A stretch of DNA of 64,000 bases, from positions 5,513,001-5,577,000 of the forward strand of contig NZ_CP080269.1 of the NCBI RefSeq assembly GCF_019431355.1. Reading direction: 5' to 3'. Below the pieces are notes generated by a model. That model was given only the letters and a program-made list of their open reading frames with translations. It ran no database searches and was not told the origin of the DNA. Shown here piece after piece: positions 34,900 through 43,350 of this stretch (its first letter is position 1; every line of letters begins with the position of its first letter). A program made the translations under genes and the position numbers. This stretch comes from Paenibacillus sp. R14(2021) (GTDB lineage Bacteria > Bacillota > Bacilli > Paenibacillales > Paenibacillaceae).

Positions 34900-35736
34900 A
34901 TGAAGACGGATAATTGGGGATTTTACGAACGGCTCTCCGAGACGGAGCAGATGCGCGTTCTTATCAATATTGGCTACAACGGCTCCGCGCCGCTGCCAAA
35001 CTATACGGAGCTGCTGTCCATTACGGTCAATCTATATCCCGTACGGGAAAGCAATCGCACGAACCGGCAGTTTGTTCAGCAGCTCGAACAGCTGGAATCC
35101 AAGCTCGAGCAGTGGCTGAAGAGCACAAGCGGCGCCATTTACATCGGTCGCATTAATGCTTCTACGCGCTTAGAATTTTATTATTATTTGGAGGGCGGAA
35201 GGCTTACGGACGAGCAGCTTCATGCCTGGCTGGGGGCCAATTGGAGGTTTCGGGCGCAAGCCTACCGCAAAGAAGATGCAGCATGGTCATTCTACTTCTT
35301 TCTCCTGCCGAGTGCTATGGAGCAGTTATTCGTCCACAACGCGCAGATGATTTATGCACTCATTCATAAAGGCGACAATATCGGCGAGCCTAGAAATGTA
35401 TACCACTGGCTGCTGTTTCGCGAAGACGGGGAACGCAGCGAGATGGAGGAGCTCTTGGAAGCGCATGGCTATGTGATTGAGCGAGAGAAAGAGGGCAAAC
35501 CGGAGACGGATTATCCTTATCCGCTTGTCATCAGCAAATTCGAGGATGTTCGGCTGGACACGATCAATGAGCGTGTGCGGGATTTATATCGACTGCTGGA
35601 TGGAAGGGACGGCCGATATGACGGCTGGGGGGCCGCGATGCGGTTGTCCAGAACGAACCGCATTCGCCGCTATATTAGACGCAGAGTGGAGTTCGCGCAA
35701 TCCACGCTGCGCAAAGTATTTGCAGGACGGTCATAG
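34900..35736 (+). CDS. DUF695 / RraB-like two-domain protein
   Basis: A 278-residue protein. The first half (WGFYERLSETEQMRVLINIGY through about 135) resembles DUF695. The second half (VYHWLLFREDGERSEMEELLEAHGY through YDGWG) resembles the regulator of ribonuclease E activity RraB. The last 35 residues are very basic (RTNRIRRYIRRR) and could bind RNA. The function is unproven; Firmicutes of this type have no classical RNase E, so the partner is unclear. ATG 34900 has GAGGTG four bases upstream, and TATAAT lies at 34837-34842. The 3' end overlaps the convergent transporter gene by six bases. Confidence 0.65.
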   Translation: MKTDNWGFYERLSETEQMRVLINIGYNGSAPLPNYTELLSITVNLYPVRESNRTNRQFVQQLEQLESKLEQWLKSTSGAIYIGRINASTRLEFYYYLEGGRLTDEQLHAWLGANWRFRAQAYRKEDAAWSFYFFLLPSAMEQLFVHNAQMIYALIHKGDNIGEPRNVYHWLLFREDGERSEMEELLEAHGYVIEREKEGKPETDYPYPLVISKFEDVRLDTINERVRDLYRLLDGRDGRYDGWGAAMRLSRTNRIRRYIRRRVEFAQSTLRKVFAGRS

Positions 35737-36636
35737 GCGAATCAGGATCAGTCCGGCCAACGTCAGCACGAATGCGCACCATTGAAGGCGGCTTAATCGT
35801 TCACGGTAGAGAACAATCGCTCCAGCTGCCACAACCAGGCTGTTGGCCGCGAATATCGGGCCCGCGATATTGGCTTGTCCGGTCTGCAGCGCCACGGCAT
35901 AAAGCTGCAATCCGCCGTAAGAGAACAAGCCGGCGAGAAGGCCCCATCTTAGACCGATGCCAGCTGCGTTCGAGGCGCGCCGGACTATTAGATTTGCGGA
36001 GCGCTGAATTCCGCCCAAGGAATAGATGTTCTTGTTTTCCTTCGCTGCGGCAAAGGCAAACCAAACGATGGATAAGCCGTACGCGATGAACAGGACAGGT
36101 GCGCCGCTGAGGCCTAGATCATCCGTGACCTTCAAGCCGCCGTTACGAATCGCGAACAGAAGAACGCTCATCCCAACGTAGAAGAACCATTTGGGCCGAA
36201 TGGCCGTTTGGTTCTCTTTGCCCTTGATGGATACGAAAACGACCGCAATCAGCAGGAGGAGCACGCCGATCAGCTCAGCTGGCGACATAGGCTCATGATA
36301 GACGAAGGTGCCGAGGCCAACGACGAGTAGAATATTCATATTGGTAAGGGGGGAGGTCAAGCTGGCCGGGCCGCAGTCGAGTGCCTTCATGAATAAAGCG
36401 TTGCCGAGCGCAGAGCCGGCTCCGATGATCAGTCCAGCTGCCCATACGCGCACATCGCCGAGAGCGGCAGTGAGGGTATGCTCCGCAGTGCTGTGGATGC
36501 CGAAACCGATCGTCCCCGATATATAAAGACCCAGAAGCAGATAGGCGGAGGAGCCGCCCTGCATCTGGGACACTTTCATCCACCAGCCCGCTAATCCGAA
36601 CAGGATCGCGCTGCCGACAGCTGCTGCAAACCACAT
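35731..36636 (-). CDS. EamA/DMT-superfamily transporter
   Basis: A 301-residue membrane protein with about ten hydrophobic segments in two EamA-type repeats (residues about 1-135 and 145-301). SPLTNMNILLVVGLGTFVYHEPMS and GPIFAANSLVVAAGAIVLYRERLS are the equivalent repeat ends. It resembles drug/metabolite exporters; the substrate is unknown. GAAAGGTG precedes the ATG. It follows the PHP phosphatase gene on the same strand after about 170 bases, with a hairpin between, so it may have its own promoter. Confidence 0.82.
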   Translation of the reverse strand: MWFAAAVGSAILFGLAGWWMKVSQMQGGSSAYLLLGLYISGTIGFGIHSTAEHTLTAALGDVRVWAAGLIIGAGSALGNALFMKALDCGPASLTSPLTNMNILLVVGLGTFVYHEPMSPAELIGVLLLLIAVVFVSIKGKENQTAIRPKWFFYVGMSVLLFAIRNGGLKVTDDLGLSGAPVLFIAYGLSIVWFAFAAAKENKNIYSLGGIQRSANLIVRRASNAAGIGLRWGLLAGLFSYGGLQLYAVALQTGQANIAGPIFAANSLVVAAGAIVLYRERLSRLQWCAFVLTLAGLILIRL

Positions 36637-36760
36637 GTGATTTCACCTTTCTATGACCCAAACCGATTTTGTTACACAATTGAAATGTTCCTGTTATCGT
36701 CCCATTACATAAGTGGGGTACTATACTTAACAAGACCCCCTTTTGATTATATATGACTTC

Positions 36761-36790
36761 GGACCTGCTTCGTGCAGGTCCACTTTTTTT
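36761..36790 (+). terminator. Terminator hairpin oriented against its neighbours
   Basis: GGACCTGC, a TTCGT loop and GCAGGTCC, then AC and seven Ts on the plus strand. Both flanking genes are on the minus strand, where the U-run is missing. Confidence 0.65.
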
Positions 36791-36807
36791 GTCCGCAGGT
36801 AAACGGT

Positions 36808-37617
36808 TTATAACGGTACGGAGACAGGCTGCTTGTTCTTGTAATAGAACCATTCCTTGAAGCCGATCTCCTTCAGACGCTTCGCAACGCGATCCCAATC
36901 ATCGCCTACCCGGCTTGGCTTATGCGCATCGGAGCCAAATGTAACCGTTACTCCGTAATGGCAGGCTCTCTCCAGAATCGCATCCGACGGATACCAGCCG
37001 CCGACATCCTTCGTACTGCCTGACGTATTGATCTCGATAGAAGCCTTGCTGCCTGCAATCAATTGCAGTGCCTCGTCGATTGCCTCGTCCGCAAGAATAT
37101 CGGAGAAGGCCGGATAGTAGCCCTTCATGGCGTCAATGTGGCCGAGAACTTGGAACATCCCGCTTTGCGCCGACTGTCCGATCAACTTGTAATAATGGCG
37201 CTTCTCATCCTGCTTCTGCGCGTCCGACATGCCTTTCCAGCGGTTACGGTTAAAGATACTGACGCCGCGCGATTGGTGGACGGAGCCGATGATGTAATCA
37301 AACGGGTAGTTGGCGTACATGTCCCGGTACAAGTCTGCATGCTCGGGGAAAAAATCCGATTCCACACCAAGCAAGACGTCGATTTTGCCTTCGTATTTTG
37401 TTTTGAGCCTCAGCACCTCGTCAATGTAATGGACAAATTCGCTCTTCGCCATTGCGATGCCCGGATTCAGACGATCCTCGCCGCTCGCGAAGAAAGGAGA
37501 GTGATCGGAGATTCCGATAACGTCCAAGCCCGCACGGATCGCGGCTTTGATATAATCCTCAATGCTGTCGTCAGCGTGACCGCACCGGAAATGATGCGTA
37601 TGTAAATCGAATTTCAT
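36808..37617 (-). CDS. hisJ: PHP-domain histidinol-phosphatase-like protein
   Basis: A 269-residue PHP-family phosphoesterase. Metal-binding motifs are DLHTHHFRCGHA at the N-terminus, ISDHSP near residue 38, the GVESDFF block, GSVHQS, GHIDAMK and FGSDAHKPSRVG. This is the pattern of Bacillus-type histidinol-phosphate phosphatase HisJ/HisK. No other histidine genes are adjacent, so a related phosphatase role is possible. It lies 11 bases downstream of a LysR gene on the same strand and is probably co-transcribed with it. Confidence 0.83.
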   Translation of the reverse strand: MKFDLHTHHFRCGHADDSIEDYIKAAIRAGLDVIGISDHSPFFASGEDRLNPGIAMAKSEFVHYIDEVLRLKTKYEGKIDVLLGVESDFFPEHADLYRDMYANYPFDYIIGSVHQSRGVSIFNRNRWKGMSDAQKQDEKRHYYKLIGQSAQSGMFQVLGHIDAMKGYYPAFSDILADEAIDEALQLIAGSKASIEINTSGSTKDVGGWYPSDAILERACHYGVTVTFGSDAHKPSRVGDDWDRVAKRLKEIGFKEWFYYKNKQPVSVPL

Positions 37618-37628
37618 AGTAATTCCTC

Positions 37629-38531
37629 CTATTCGCTGCTAATGAATTGATCTTCGGGCATACCCTTCAAGTCGCTCAGAAACTGCTGCATGGCGGAGTT
37701 GATATACCTGCCCGACTTATACACGAGTCCGACAGGGTGGCTCATATCCAGTTCATTGACCTTGATCCGTTTGAGCGTGCCGAGACGGACTTCGTTGGCA
37801 ATGGACAGCTTGGAGACGACAGCGGCACCTAAATTGATTTCCACCATTCGTTTGACCTCTTCGCTGCTGGACAGCTCCATGACGATATTCGGCTGTAAGT
37901 TGTATTTCCGGAAGATCTGGTCGAGAAACCTCCGTCCTAACGTATCCGGCGACAGCATAATCATAGGAATATCCTTGAGCGATTCTACCGTCGTATGCTT
38001 GAGATGGCTCATCGGATGTTCAGGCGCTACGACCAGTTCATACGTGTCGTAGTACAGGATCGAGGTTTCCACGTTTGGATTCCGTTCGGATAAGTACGTA
38101 ATGCCGATATCTACGCTTCCGTTCTCGACACTTGCCATAACGCCTGAGGATGGCATGGAATGGATCGTCGTTTTGATAAGCGGGAATTGGTTATTAAAAT
38201 AGGACAGGACGCGCGGCAAAATTTGAATGGCAATGGACGAGGTCGTGCCAAGCACGATATGCCCCTGCGGTGTCTGGCTGAGATCCGACAGCTTTTGCTT
38301 CAATTCTTCCACGATCCCAAGAATCCGCTCGGCATGATCCAGAAAGACCTGTCCGCGATCCGTTAGCGTGACCGGCTGATTCCGATCGATTAGAACCGTC
38401 TTAAATTCATCCTCAAGGCTTTTGATTTGCGCGGAAACGGCCGGCTGCGTCAGGTTGAGCAGTTCACCGGCCTTGCGAAAGCTCATTGTCCGCGAGATCG
38501 TTAATAGGGTTTCAAGCTGGTTAATGTTCAC
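37629..38531 (-). CDS. LysR-family transcriptional regulator
   Basis: A 300-residue LysR-type regulator. The HTH segment is MSFRKAGELLNLTQPAVSAQIKSLEDEF near residues 17-44, followed by the effector-binding domain. The start is GTG 38531, which has AAAGGAGGG five bases upstream; upstream codons lack signals. The region before it contains CC-TATTTAT-GATT-ATAAA-GG, a possible operator, and the divergent MFS transporter gene. Likely targets are itself, the hisJ-like gene and perhaps the transporter. I cannot assign the effector; CysL- or YwqM-like roles are possible. Confidence 0.87.
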   Translation of the reverse strand: MNINQLETLLTISRTMSFRKAGELLNLTQPAVSAQIKSLEDEFKTVLIDRNQPVTLTDRGQVFLDHAERILGIVEELKQKLSDLSQTPQGHIVLGTTSSIAIQILPRVLSYFNNQFPLIKTTIHSMPSSGVMASVENGSVDIGITYLSERNPNVETSILYYDTYELVVAPEHPMSHLKHTTVESLKDIPMIMLSPDTLGRRFLDQIFRKYNLQPNIVMELSSSEEVKRMVEINLGAAVVSKLSIANEVRLGTLKRIKVNELDMSHPVGLVYKSGRYINSAMQQFLSDLKGMPEDQFISSE

Positions 38532-38568
38532 GGAATCCCTCCTTTGTCGATTAAAGATTTTTATCACA

Positions 38569-38588
38569 CCTATTTATGATTATAAAGG
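38569..38588. promoter_or_regulatory. Candidate LysR operator
   Basis: CCTATTTATGATTATAAAGG is a near-palindrome (TTTAT-GATT-ATAAA with CC/GG ends) 38 bases before the LysR GTG and upstream of the divergent MFS gene. Confidence 0.35.
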
Positions 38589-38720
38589 AAAACCGGCTGA
38601 ACAGCAAAATGCACCAAGCGCGGGAAAGCGCCTTTACAACAAATTTAGAAGGATTCAAGGTGCTTCTGTCGAAGAATGTTGGGCGCGGATCGACTAAAGC
38701 GCGACAAAGGAGCGAATAGC

Positions 38721-39995
38721 ATGAACCCGAAAGCAGTGCGAAGCTGGATCATGTACGATTGGGCCAATTCCGCGTTTGCGACGACAATTATGGCTGCGGT
38801 CATGCCGATCTACTACAAAACGGTAGCCGGAGCGGATTTAGCAGGCAACACGGCAGAGAGCTATTGGGGATATACGCAGACGATCGCTATGCTGCTCGTT
38901 GCCGTGCTCTGTCCAATCTTGGGAGCGATTGCCGATTATTCAGGCGCAAAGGTCCGGTTTCTGACGGTATTTATGTTCATTGGGGCAGTCGCTTCGCTTG
39001 GCATGGCTTTTGTCGGGACGAATGATTGGCTCCTTGCTTCCGTGCTGGTCGTCATCGGCACGATTGGCTTCGCCGCTTCCAATACGTTCTATGATGCACT
39101 GCTGCCCAGCGTGTCTACGCCGGAGACGATGAATGCAGTCAGTAACAAAGGCTATGCCATGGGCTACTTGGGCGGCGGTTTGCTGCTGCTGGTGAATCTT
39201 GTTATGATTAATGGGTTTGATAAAGTCGGATTTCCAAGCAAAACAGCGGCTTCCCAGACCGTCTTCGCGACGGTCGGTCTCTGGTGGATTCTCTTCTCGA
39301 TTCCAATTATGCGCAATGTGAAGGAATCAGCTCGGGGTACGGCAGAAGGCTTCAGCGCCATAATGAAGAACGGGTTGCGGCGTGTGAACGGAACCATTCG
39401 GGGCTTGAAGCAATACCCCGAGCTGCTTAAATATATGGCTGCCTTCTGGTTCTTCAATGATGGAATCAACACGGTTATTGTGATGGCGACCATTTATGGC
39501 AGCGGAATCGGGATCGAGACATCGGATCTCATCGCCGCACTCCTCATTACGCAGTTCGTAGGTTATCCCAGCACGCTGCTGTTCATTAAGTTTGCGGCAC
39601 GGATCGGAATGAAGAAATCGATGTACAGTTCGCTTCTGCTTTATGTCGTGATCGTCATCCTCGGCTATTTCATGACGAACGCGCTGCATTTCTACATTCT
39701 GGCCGCCATGGTCGGGCTTGTGCAGGGCGGAAGCCAGGCGACGGCAAGATCGCTGTACGCAACGCTTGTCCCCCCTTCGCGGACGGCGGAATTTTTCGGA
39801 TTTCTGAGCTTGTCGAGTAAATTCGCCTCCGTGGCAGGGCCGTTCGTCTTTGCGGTCGTGGGTACGATTACGGGATCGAGCCGGTTCGGCATCCTGGCGC
39901 TGCTGGCGTTCTTCATCATCGGAATCGCGCTGCTCGTCTATGTGGACGTGGAGAAGGGACGCAGGGAGGCGCTTGCGGAAGAAGTGTTGACGTAA
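38721..39995 (+). CDS. MFS transporter, UMF1 (Atg22-like) family
   Basis: A 424-residue transporter with about 12 membrane segments. MYDWANSAFATTIMAAVMPIYY at the N-terminus and the QGGSQATARSLYATLVPP motif near residue 335 identify the UMF1/Atg22-like MFS family. The substrate is unknown; family members are linked to amino-acid or nucleobase export. ATG 38721 has AAAGGAG upstream and removes 15 non-conserved codons. A gene for a membrane-bound hydrolase-like protein follows after 63 bases. Confidence 0.85.
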   Translation: MNPKAVRSWIMYDWANSAFATTIMAAVMPIYYKTVAGADLAGNTAESYWGYTQTIAMLLVAVLCPILGAIADYSGAKVRFLTVFMFIGAVASLGMAFVGTNDWLLASVLVVIGTIGFAASNTFYDALLPSVSTPETMNAVSNKGYAMGYLGGGLLLLVNLVMINGFDKVGFPSKTAASQTVFATVGLWWILFSIPIMRNVKESARGTAEGFSAIMKNGLRRVNGTIRGLKQYPELLKYMAAFWFFNDGINTVIVMATIYGSGIGIETSDLIAALLITQFVGYPSTLLFIKFAARIGMKKSMYSSLLLYVVIVILGYFMTNALHFYILAAMVGLVQGGSQATARSLYATLVPPSRTAEFFGFLSLSSKFASVAGPFVFAVVGTITGSSRFGILALLAFFIIGIALLVYVDVEKGRREALAEEVLT

Positions 39996-40058
39996 GGGAA
40001 CGAACGTATCGGAAGTATCGGACATCTGGGTCAGTCGCATTCAGGGAGGCAAGGAGAA

Positions 40059-40712
40059 ATGAAAGGCACGACGCATTTGGCGATCGGCGTTGCGATTGGC
40101 GTAACGGCTGCGATCAGCCATCCGTTCTCAGCGCAGCATGCGGCGATTTATATCGCGGTTGCAGCTTGCTCGGCACTTAGTGCCGATTTGGACGGCACTA
40201 ACATGTTAAGCGGCAAGCTGAGCGGCATAGCGCGAATGATTCGAGAGCTGCTGCTATGGGGCGGACTTATTCTAACCGGCATTTTGGGTTACATCTATGT
40301 GATGAAAGGCATGCTTTACACGGAATGGAGCATTGGCGCGGTAGCGATGTCGCTGCTTGGATTCGTGTCCAGGAGCGGCGTCATTCGCAATGCGCTCGTC
40401 AGCGCCATCGGCTCCGCGCTGCTGTACGGCGGGATTGCGGGCGGCATGGGCTGGCTCATGGGACTTGGCGTTTATGTCGCATGGGTCCCTTGGCTGAACC
40501 ATCGCGGCTTGACGCATACGGTTTGGGCAACGGCGGCCTGGGGCTCGATCGGATGGGGCCTTGAACAGCAGGTGCATGTAGACGGCGTCGCATCAGTGGC
40601 GGTATGGGGCTACGTGTCGCATCTCGTTGCGGACACCCTGACGCCAAGCGGCGTCAAATGGCTGTATCCGCTGTCGAAGAAGACGTTCAAGCTGCCGATC
40701 GGCAAACTCTAA
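40059..40712 (+). CDS. YdjM-like membrane-bound metal-dependent hydrolase
   Basis: A 217-residue membrane protein of the YdjM/DUF457 family, often called LexA-regulated membrane-bound hydrolases. Conserved features are KGTTHLAIG at the N-terminus, SALSADLDGTNML, the NHRGLTHTVW block near residue 147 and SHLVADTLTPSGVKWLYP near the C-terminus. His and Asp residues in these blocks are candidate metal ligands. There are four to five membrane segments. The enzymatic role is unproven. GGGAGGCAAGGAG precedes the ATG. No LexA box was noticed. Confidence 0.82.
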   Translation: MKGTTHLAIGVAIGVTAAISHPFSAQHAAIYIAVAACSALSADLDGTNMLSGKLSGIARMIRELLLWGGLILTGILGYIYVMKGMLYTEWSIGAVAMSLLGFVSRSGVIRNALVSAIGSALLYGGIAGGMGWLMGLGVYVAWVPWLNHRGLTHTVWATAAWGSIGWGLEQQVHVDGVASVAVWGYVSHLVADTLTPSGVKWLYPLSKKTFKLPIGKL

Positions 40713-40734
40713 TCCAGACGGTACCGCTGCAGTA

Positions 40735-40777
40735 AAAAAGCGCTTTGAGGATCATCGGGATCCTCGAAGCGCTTTTT
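40735..40777. terminator. Bidirectional terminator
   Basis: AAAAAGCGCTTTGAGGATC pairs with its near-complement around a five-base loop, between the convergent ydjM-like gene and corA. Confidence 0.9.
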
Positions 40778-40782
40778 GCCGT

Positions 40783-41718
40783 TCACAGCCATTCTTTCTT
40801 GCGGAAAATAAAGAACATGCCGAAACCAAGCAGCAGCATGAACGTTAACAGCACGTACGAGCCGCCGTGCATATGCAGGCCGGGAATGAAGTCGAAGTTC
40901 ATTCCGTAAATACCGGTTATGAAGGTCAGAGGCATGAATATCGTCGTAAGAGCGGTGAACACGCGCATGATTTCATTGGCACGGTTCGCAAGGCTGGACT
41001 GATATGCCTCTCGCAAGTTGCCCATTAGATCTCGGTACGTCTCGAACGTCTCGGCAATTTTGACGGCATTCTCATAGACATCGCTGAAGTACTTCTGAAG
41101 CTGATCGTCGATGAGCTTCAGATCCTTCTTGTTAAGTGTCGCAATAAGCTCCTTTTGCGGGCCGAGTACCTTCTTGAGCCATAGAATTTCGCTTCGAAGA
41201 CCTATAATCTCGTTTAGATGCGACTTCTTCGTATGCACCAGAATATCTTCTTCCAAGCTCTCAATCCTTGCTTCGATTCGGTCGCCGACGAGGAAGTAGT
41301 TGTCGACGACGATATCGACCAGATGGTACAGGAAGCGGTCGGGCCGGCTGACATGCTCTTCGAGCAGAATCGGCTTCAATGTGCGGAGTTCGTTAATTTT
41401 TTGCTTCGTAACGGTAATAATATAATGGCGTCCCAGAAAAATGTTCAAGGCACGCAGAAAAATTTCTTCATCGTCAAAACGAATGCTGTTAATAACAAGG
41501 AAATAATGGCCTTCATGAATTTCAATCTTCGGGCGCTGCTCCTCTTCGCTTAGCAGGTCTTCCACTGCCAGCTCATGAAGTGCAAACAAAGGCTGCAATA
41601 CGGTAAGATCATCTAAATCAGCATCAATCCAATAGAACCCTTCAGCGGGCGGAATCGTTGCCGTTGCAACATCTTCAATGGTTTTGAAAACACCTTCGGT
41701 CACGTGACGGATTTTCAT
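40783..41718 (-). CDS. corA: CorA-family magnesium transporter
   Basis: A 311-residue CorA: a large cytoplasmic N-terminal domain, a long helix, and two C-terminal membrane segments with the selectivity motif GMN (YGMNFD) after the first. The C-terminus ends in the basic FRKKEWL. It imports Mg2+ or Co2+ as a pentamer. ATG 41718 has GGAGG eight bases upstream; the open frame further upstream has no signals. A 37-codon reading frame starting MEGDPRP with its own ribosome-binding site lies 124-237 bases upstream on the same strand and may control expression. Confidence 0.92.
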   Translation of the reverse strand: MKIRHVTEGVFKTIEDVATATIPPAEGFYWIDADLDDLTVLQPLFALHELAVEDLLSEEEQRPKIEIHEGHYFLVINSIRFDDEEIFLRALNIFLGRHYIITVTKQKINELRTLKPILLEEHVSRPDRFLYHLVDIVVDNYFLVGDRIEARIESLEEDILVHTKKSHLNEIIGLRSEILWLKKVLGPQKELIATLNKKDLKLIDDQLQKYFSDVYENAVKIAETFETYRDLMGNLREAYQSSLANRANEIMRVFTALTTIFMPLTFITGIYGMNFDFIPGLHMHGGSYVLLTFMLLLGFGMFFIFRKKEWL

Positions 41719-41841
41719 TCCGCGTTCCTCCTCTCTCGTCCTAGCTGTTACATACCCGGATGCCGATACGAGGAGGAAAGAACTGTTCGAGAACGCGAAG
41801 CAAGCCATACGTCGCCGTGCCGCAGCGCGCTCTTGCGAACG

Positions 41842-41955
41842 CTATAACAAGCGGTGCGAATACGAATATGGTCGACTGTGCGCAGCCGGACAATCTATCG
41901 ATCCTGCATATCGGAAATCAATGCGGTTGCCCGCAGGCCTCGGGTCGCCTTCCAT
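41842..41955 (-). CDS. Putative leader peptide upstream of corA
   Basis: A 37-codon frame with AAGGAGTG nine bases before its ATG, well within the ideal range. It begins MEGDPRPAGN, an acidic residue and proline alternation very close to the start of the enterobacterial mgtL leader (MEPDPTP), whose translation is destabilised at low Mg2+. Later residues contain further prolines, four serines and tyrosines. A promoter-like element lies 60 bases upstream. The stop is 123 bases before the corA start. That it is a Mg2+-responsive leader is inference from similarity and position; it could be fortuitous. Confidence 0.5.
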   Translation of the reverse strand: MEGDPRPAGNRIDFRYAGSIDCPAAHSRPYSYSHRLL

Positions 41956-42012
41956 AGTCGTAAACACTCCTTTATGAGATCGATTTAGGCAGATTGTACG
42001 CAATCCTTGTCT

Positions 42013-42042
42013 AGTATACTCCGACAACGACTTTCCATACAA
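42013..42042 (-). promoter_or_regulatory. Candidate promoter for the corA leader
   Basis: On the minus strand TTGTAT (weak -35), an 18-base spacer and TATACT. Confidence 0.4.
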
Positions 42043-42189
42043 GAAGAAAGTAACGGACGCCGCCATGTATTACCATATGCGTGGAAAAGCCTGTGGTGAC
42101 GCTATTTCTGAGCATTTTGGGAATTGACGTATTGACGGAAAAGGCGGAATGATTTAAAGTAGGGCTATGGTGATTCCATAATTAAATAA

Positions 42190-42305
42190 GCAAGCTTTCT
42201 TATCAAGAGCAGGCGGAGGGACTAGCCCGATGAAGCCCGGCAACCGGCGTGTAAACGCACGGTGCTAATTCTTGCGGAAACGATTGTTTCTGAGAGATGA
42301 GAGGC
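42190..42305 (+). ncRNA. SAM-I riboswitch (S-box)
   Basis: Classical S-box core: CTTATCAAGAGCAGGCGGAGG near 42199-42219, then GGGACTAGCCCGATGAAGCC and CGGCAACC, with the closing TGAGAGATGAGAGG arm. It senses S-adenosylmethionine and, with the downstream terminator, switches off metA-metI-metC when SAM is abundant. Confidence 0.95.
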
Positions 42306-42324
42306 GCATGAACGATACATTTGT

Positions 42325-42352
42325 GCCCCTCTCTATGGAGAGGGGCTGTTTT
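42325..42352 (+). terminator. Expression-platform terminator of the S-box
   Basis: GCCCCTCTC, a TATG loop and GAGAGGGGC followed by TGTTTT, 45 bases before metA. Confidence 0.9.
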
Positions 42353-42396
42353 CGTTGCGCTCCTCAGTAAAATTGACACGAATGGAGTGAGTAGAC

Positions 42397-43314
42397 ATGC
42401 CGATTAAAGTACCTGATCAACTGCCTGCCAAAGACATTCTCTCGGAAGAGAATATCTTCGTTATGGACGAGAGCGTAGCGTATCATCAAGATATCCGCCC
42501 GCTGCGTATTGTTATTCTGAACCTGATGCCTACGAAAGAGGTAACGGAGACGCAGCTGCTGCGTTTGATCGGTAACACGCCGCTGCAGGTTGAGGTTGTG
42601 CTGATTCATCCGAAGACACATACGTCCAAGACGACTTCAGCAGAGCATTTGGAGTCGTTCTACAAGACGTTTGACGATATTAAACACGAATATTACGACG
42701 GTATGATCATTACCGGCGCGCCGGTGGAGACGTATCATTTTGAAGACGTGAACTATTGGGAAGAATTGAAGGATATTATGGATTGGTCCGCGCGCAAGGT
42801 CACTTCGACCTTCCATATCTGTTGGGGCGCACAGGCCGGCCTGTACCATCATTACGGCATTCCCAAATACGATCTCTCGGAGAAAATGTTCGGTGTATTC
42901 CCGCATCAAGTGGAGAAACGCAATGTGCCGCTCATGAGGGGATTTGACGAGCAGTTTCTTGTGCCGCAGTCCCGTCATACGGAAGTGCGCCGCGAAGACA
43001 TTGAAGCGGTTAACGATTTGGAGATTCTGTCCTTCTCTCCGGATGCCGGCGTCTACATCGCCGCTTCCAAGAACGGCAGACAAATTTTCGTTACGGGGCA
43101 TTCCGAATACGATGCGAGCTCGCTTAAGGCGGAATATGACCGCGACAAGGCGAAGGGCATGGAAATGGATATTCCAAAGAACTACTACCCGAACGATGAC
43201 CCGTCGAAGCAGCCGCTTTCGAGCTGGAGAGCGCATGCGAACCTGTTGTTCTCGAACTGGTTGAACTACTACGTATACCAGCAAACGCCATACGATCTTG
43301 GCGCAGGCATTTAA
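42397..43314 (+). CDS. metA: Homoserine O-acetyltransferase (MetA family)
   Basis: A 305-residue MetA enzyme that acylates homoserine in methionine synthesis. The catalytic Cys142 is in [11 protein letters not shown], and the His/Glu pair is in VTGHSEYD near residue 235. Residue 111 is Glu (GAPVE), the residue that in Bacillus MetA proteins gives acetyl-CoA rather than succinyl-CoA specificity, so acetylation is predicted despite the family name. GGAGTGAG precedes the ATG. It is the first gene of the S-box-controlled metA-metI-metC operon. Confidence 0.93.
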   Translation: MPIKVPDQLPAKDILSEENIFVMDESVAYHQDIRPLRIVILNLMPTKEVTETQLLRLIGNTPLQVEVVLIHPKTHTSKTTSAEHLESFYKTFDDIKHEYYDGMIITGAPVETYHFEDVNYWEELKDIMDWSARKVTSTFHICWGAQAGLYHHYGIPKYDLSEKMFGVFPHQVEKRNVPLMRGFDEQFLVPQSRHTEVRREDIEAVNDLEILSFSPDAGVYIAASKNGRQIFVTGHSEYDASSLKAEYDRDKAKGMEMDIPKNYYPNDDPSKQPLSSWRAHANLLFSNWLNYYVYQQTPYDLGAGI

Positions 43315-43350
43315 ACTTCTATTATATAGTGGAGAGGGAGACTTCATCAG

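Noticed and set aside
42190-42352. S-box leader of the met operon as a novel element
   Set aside because: It is a textbook SAM-I riboswitch with a normal terminator; listed as a feature only.
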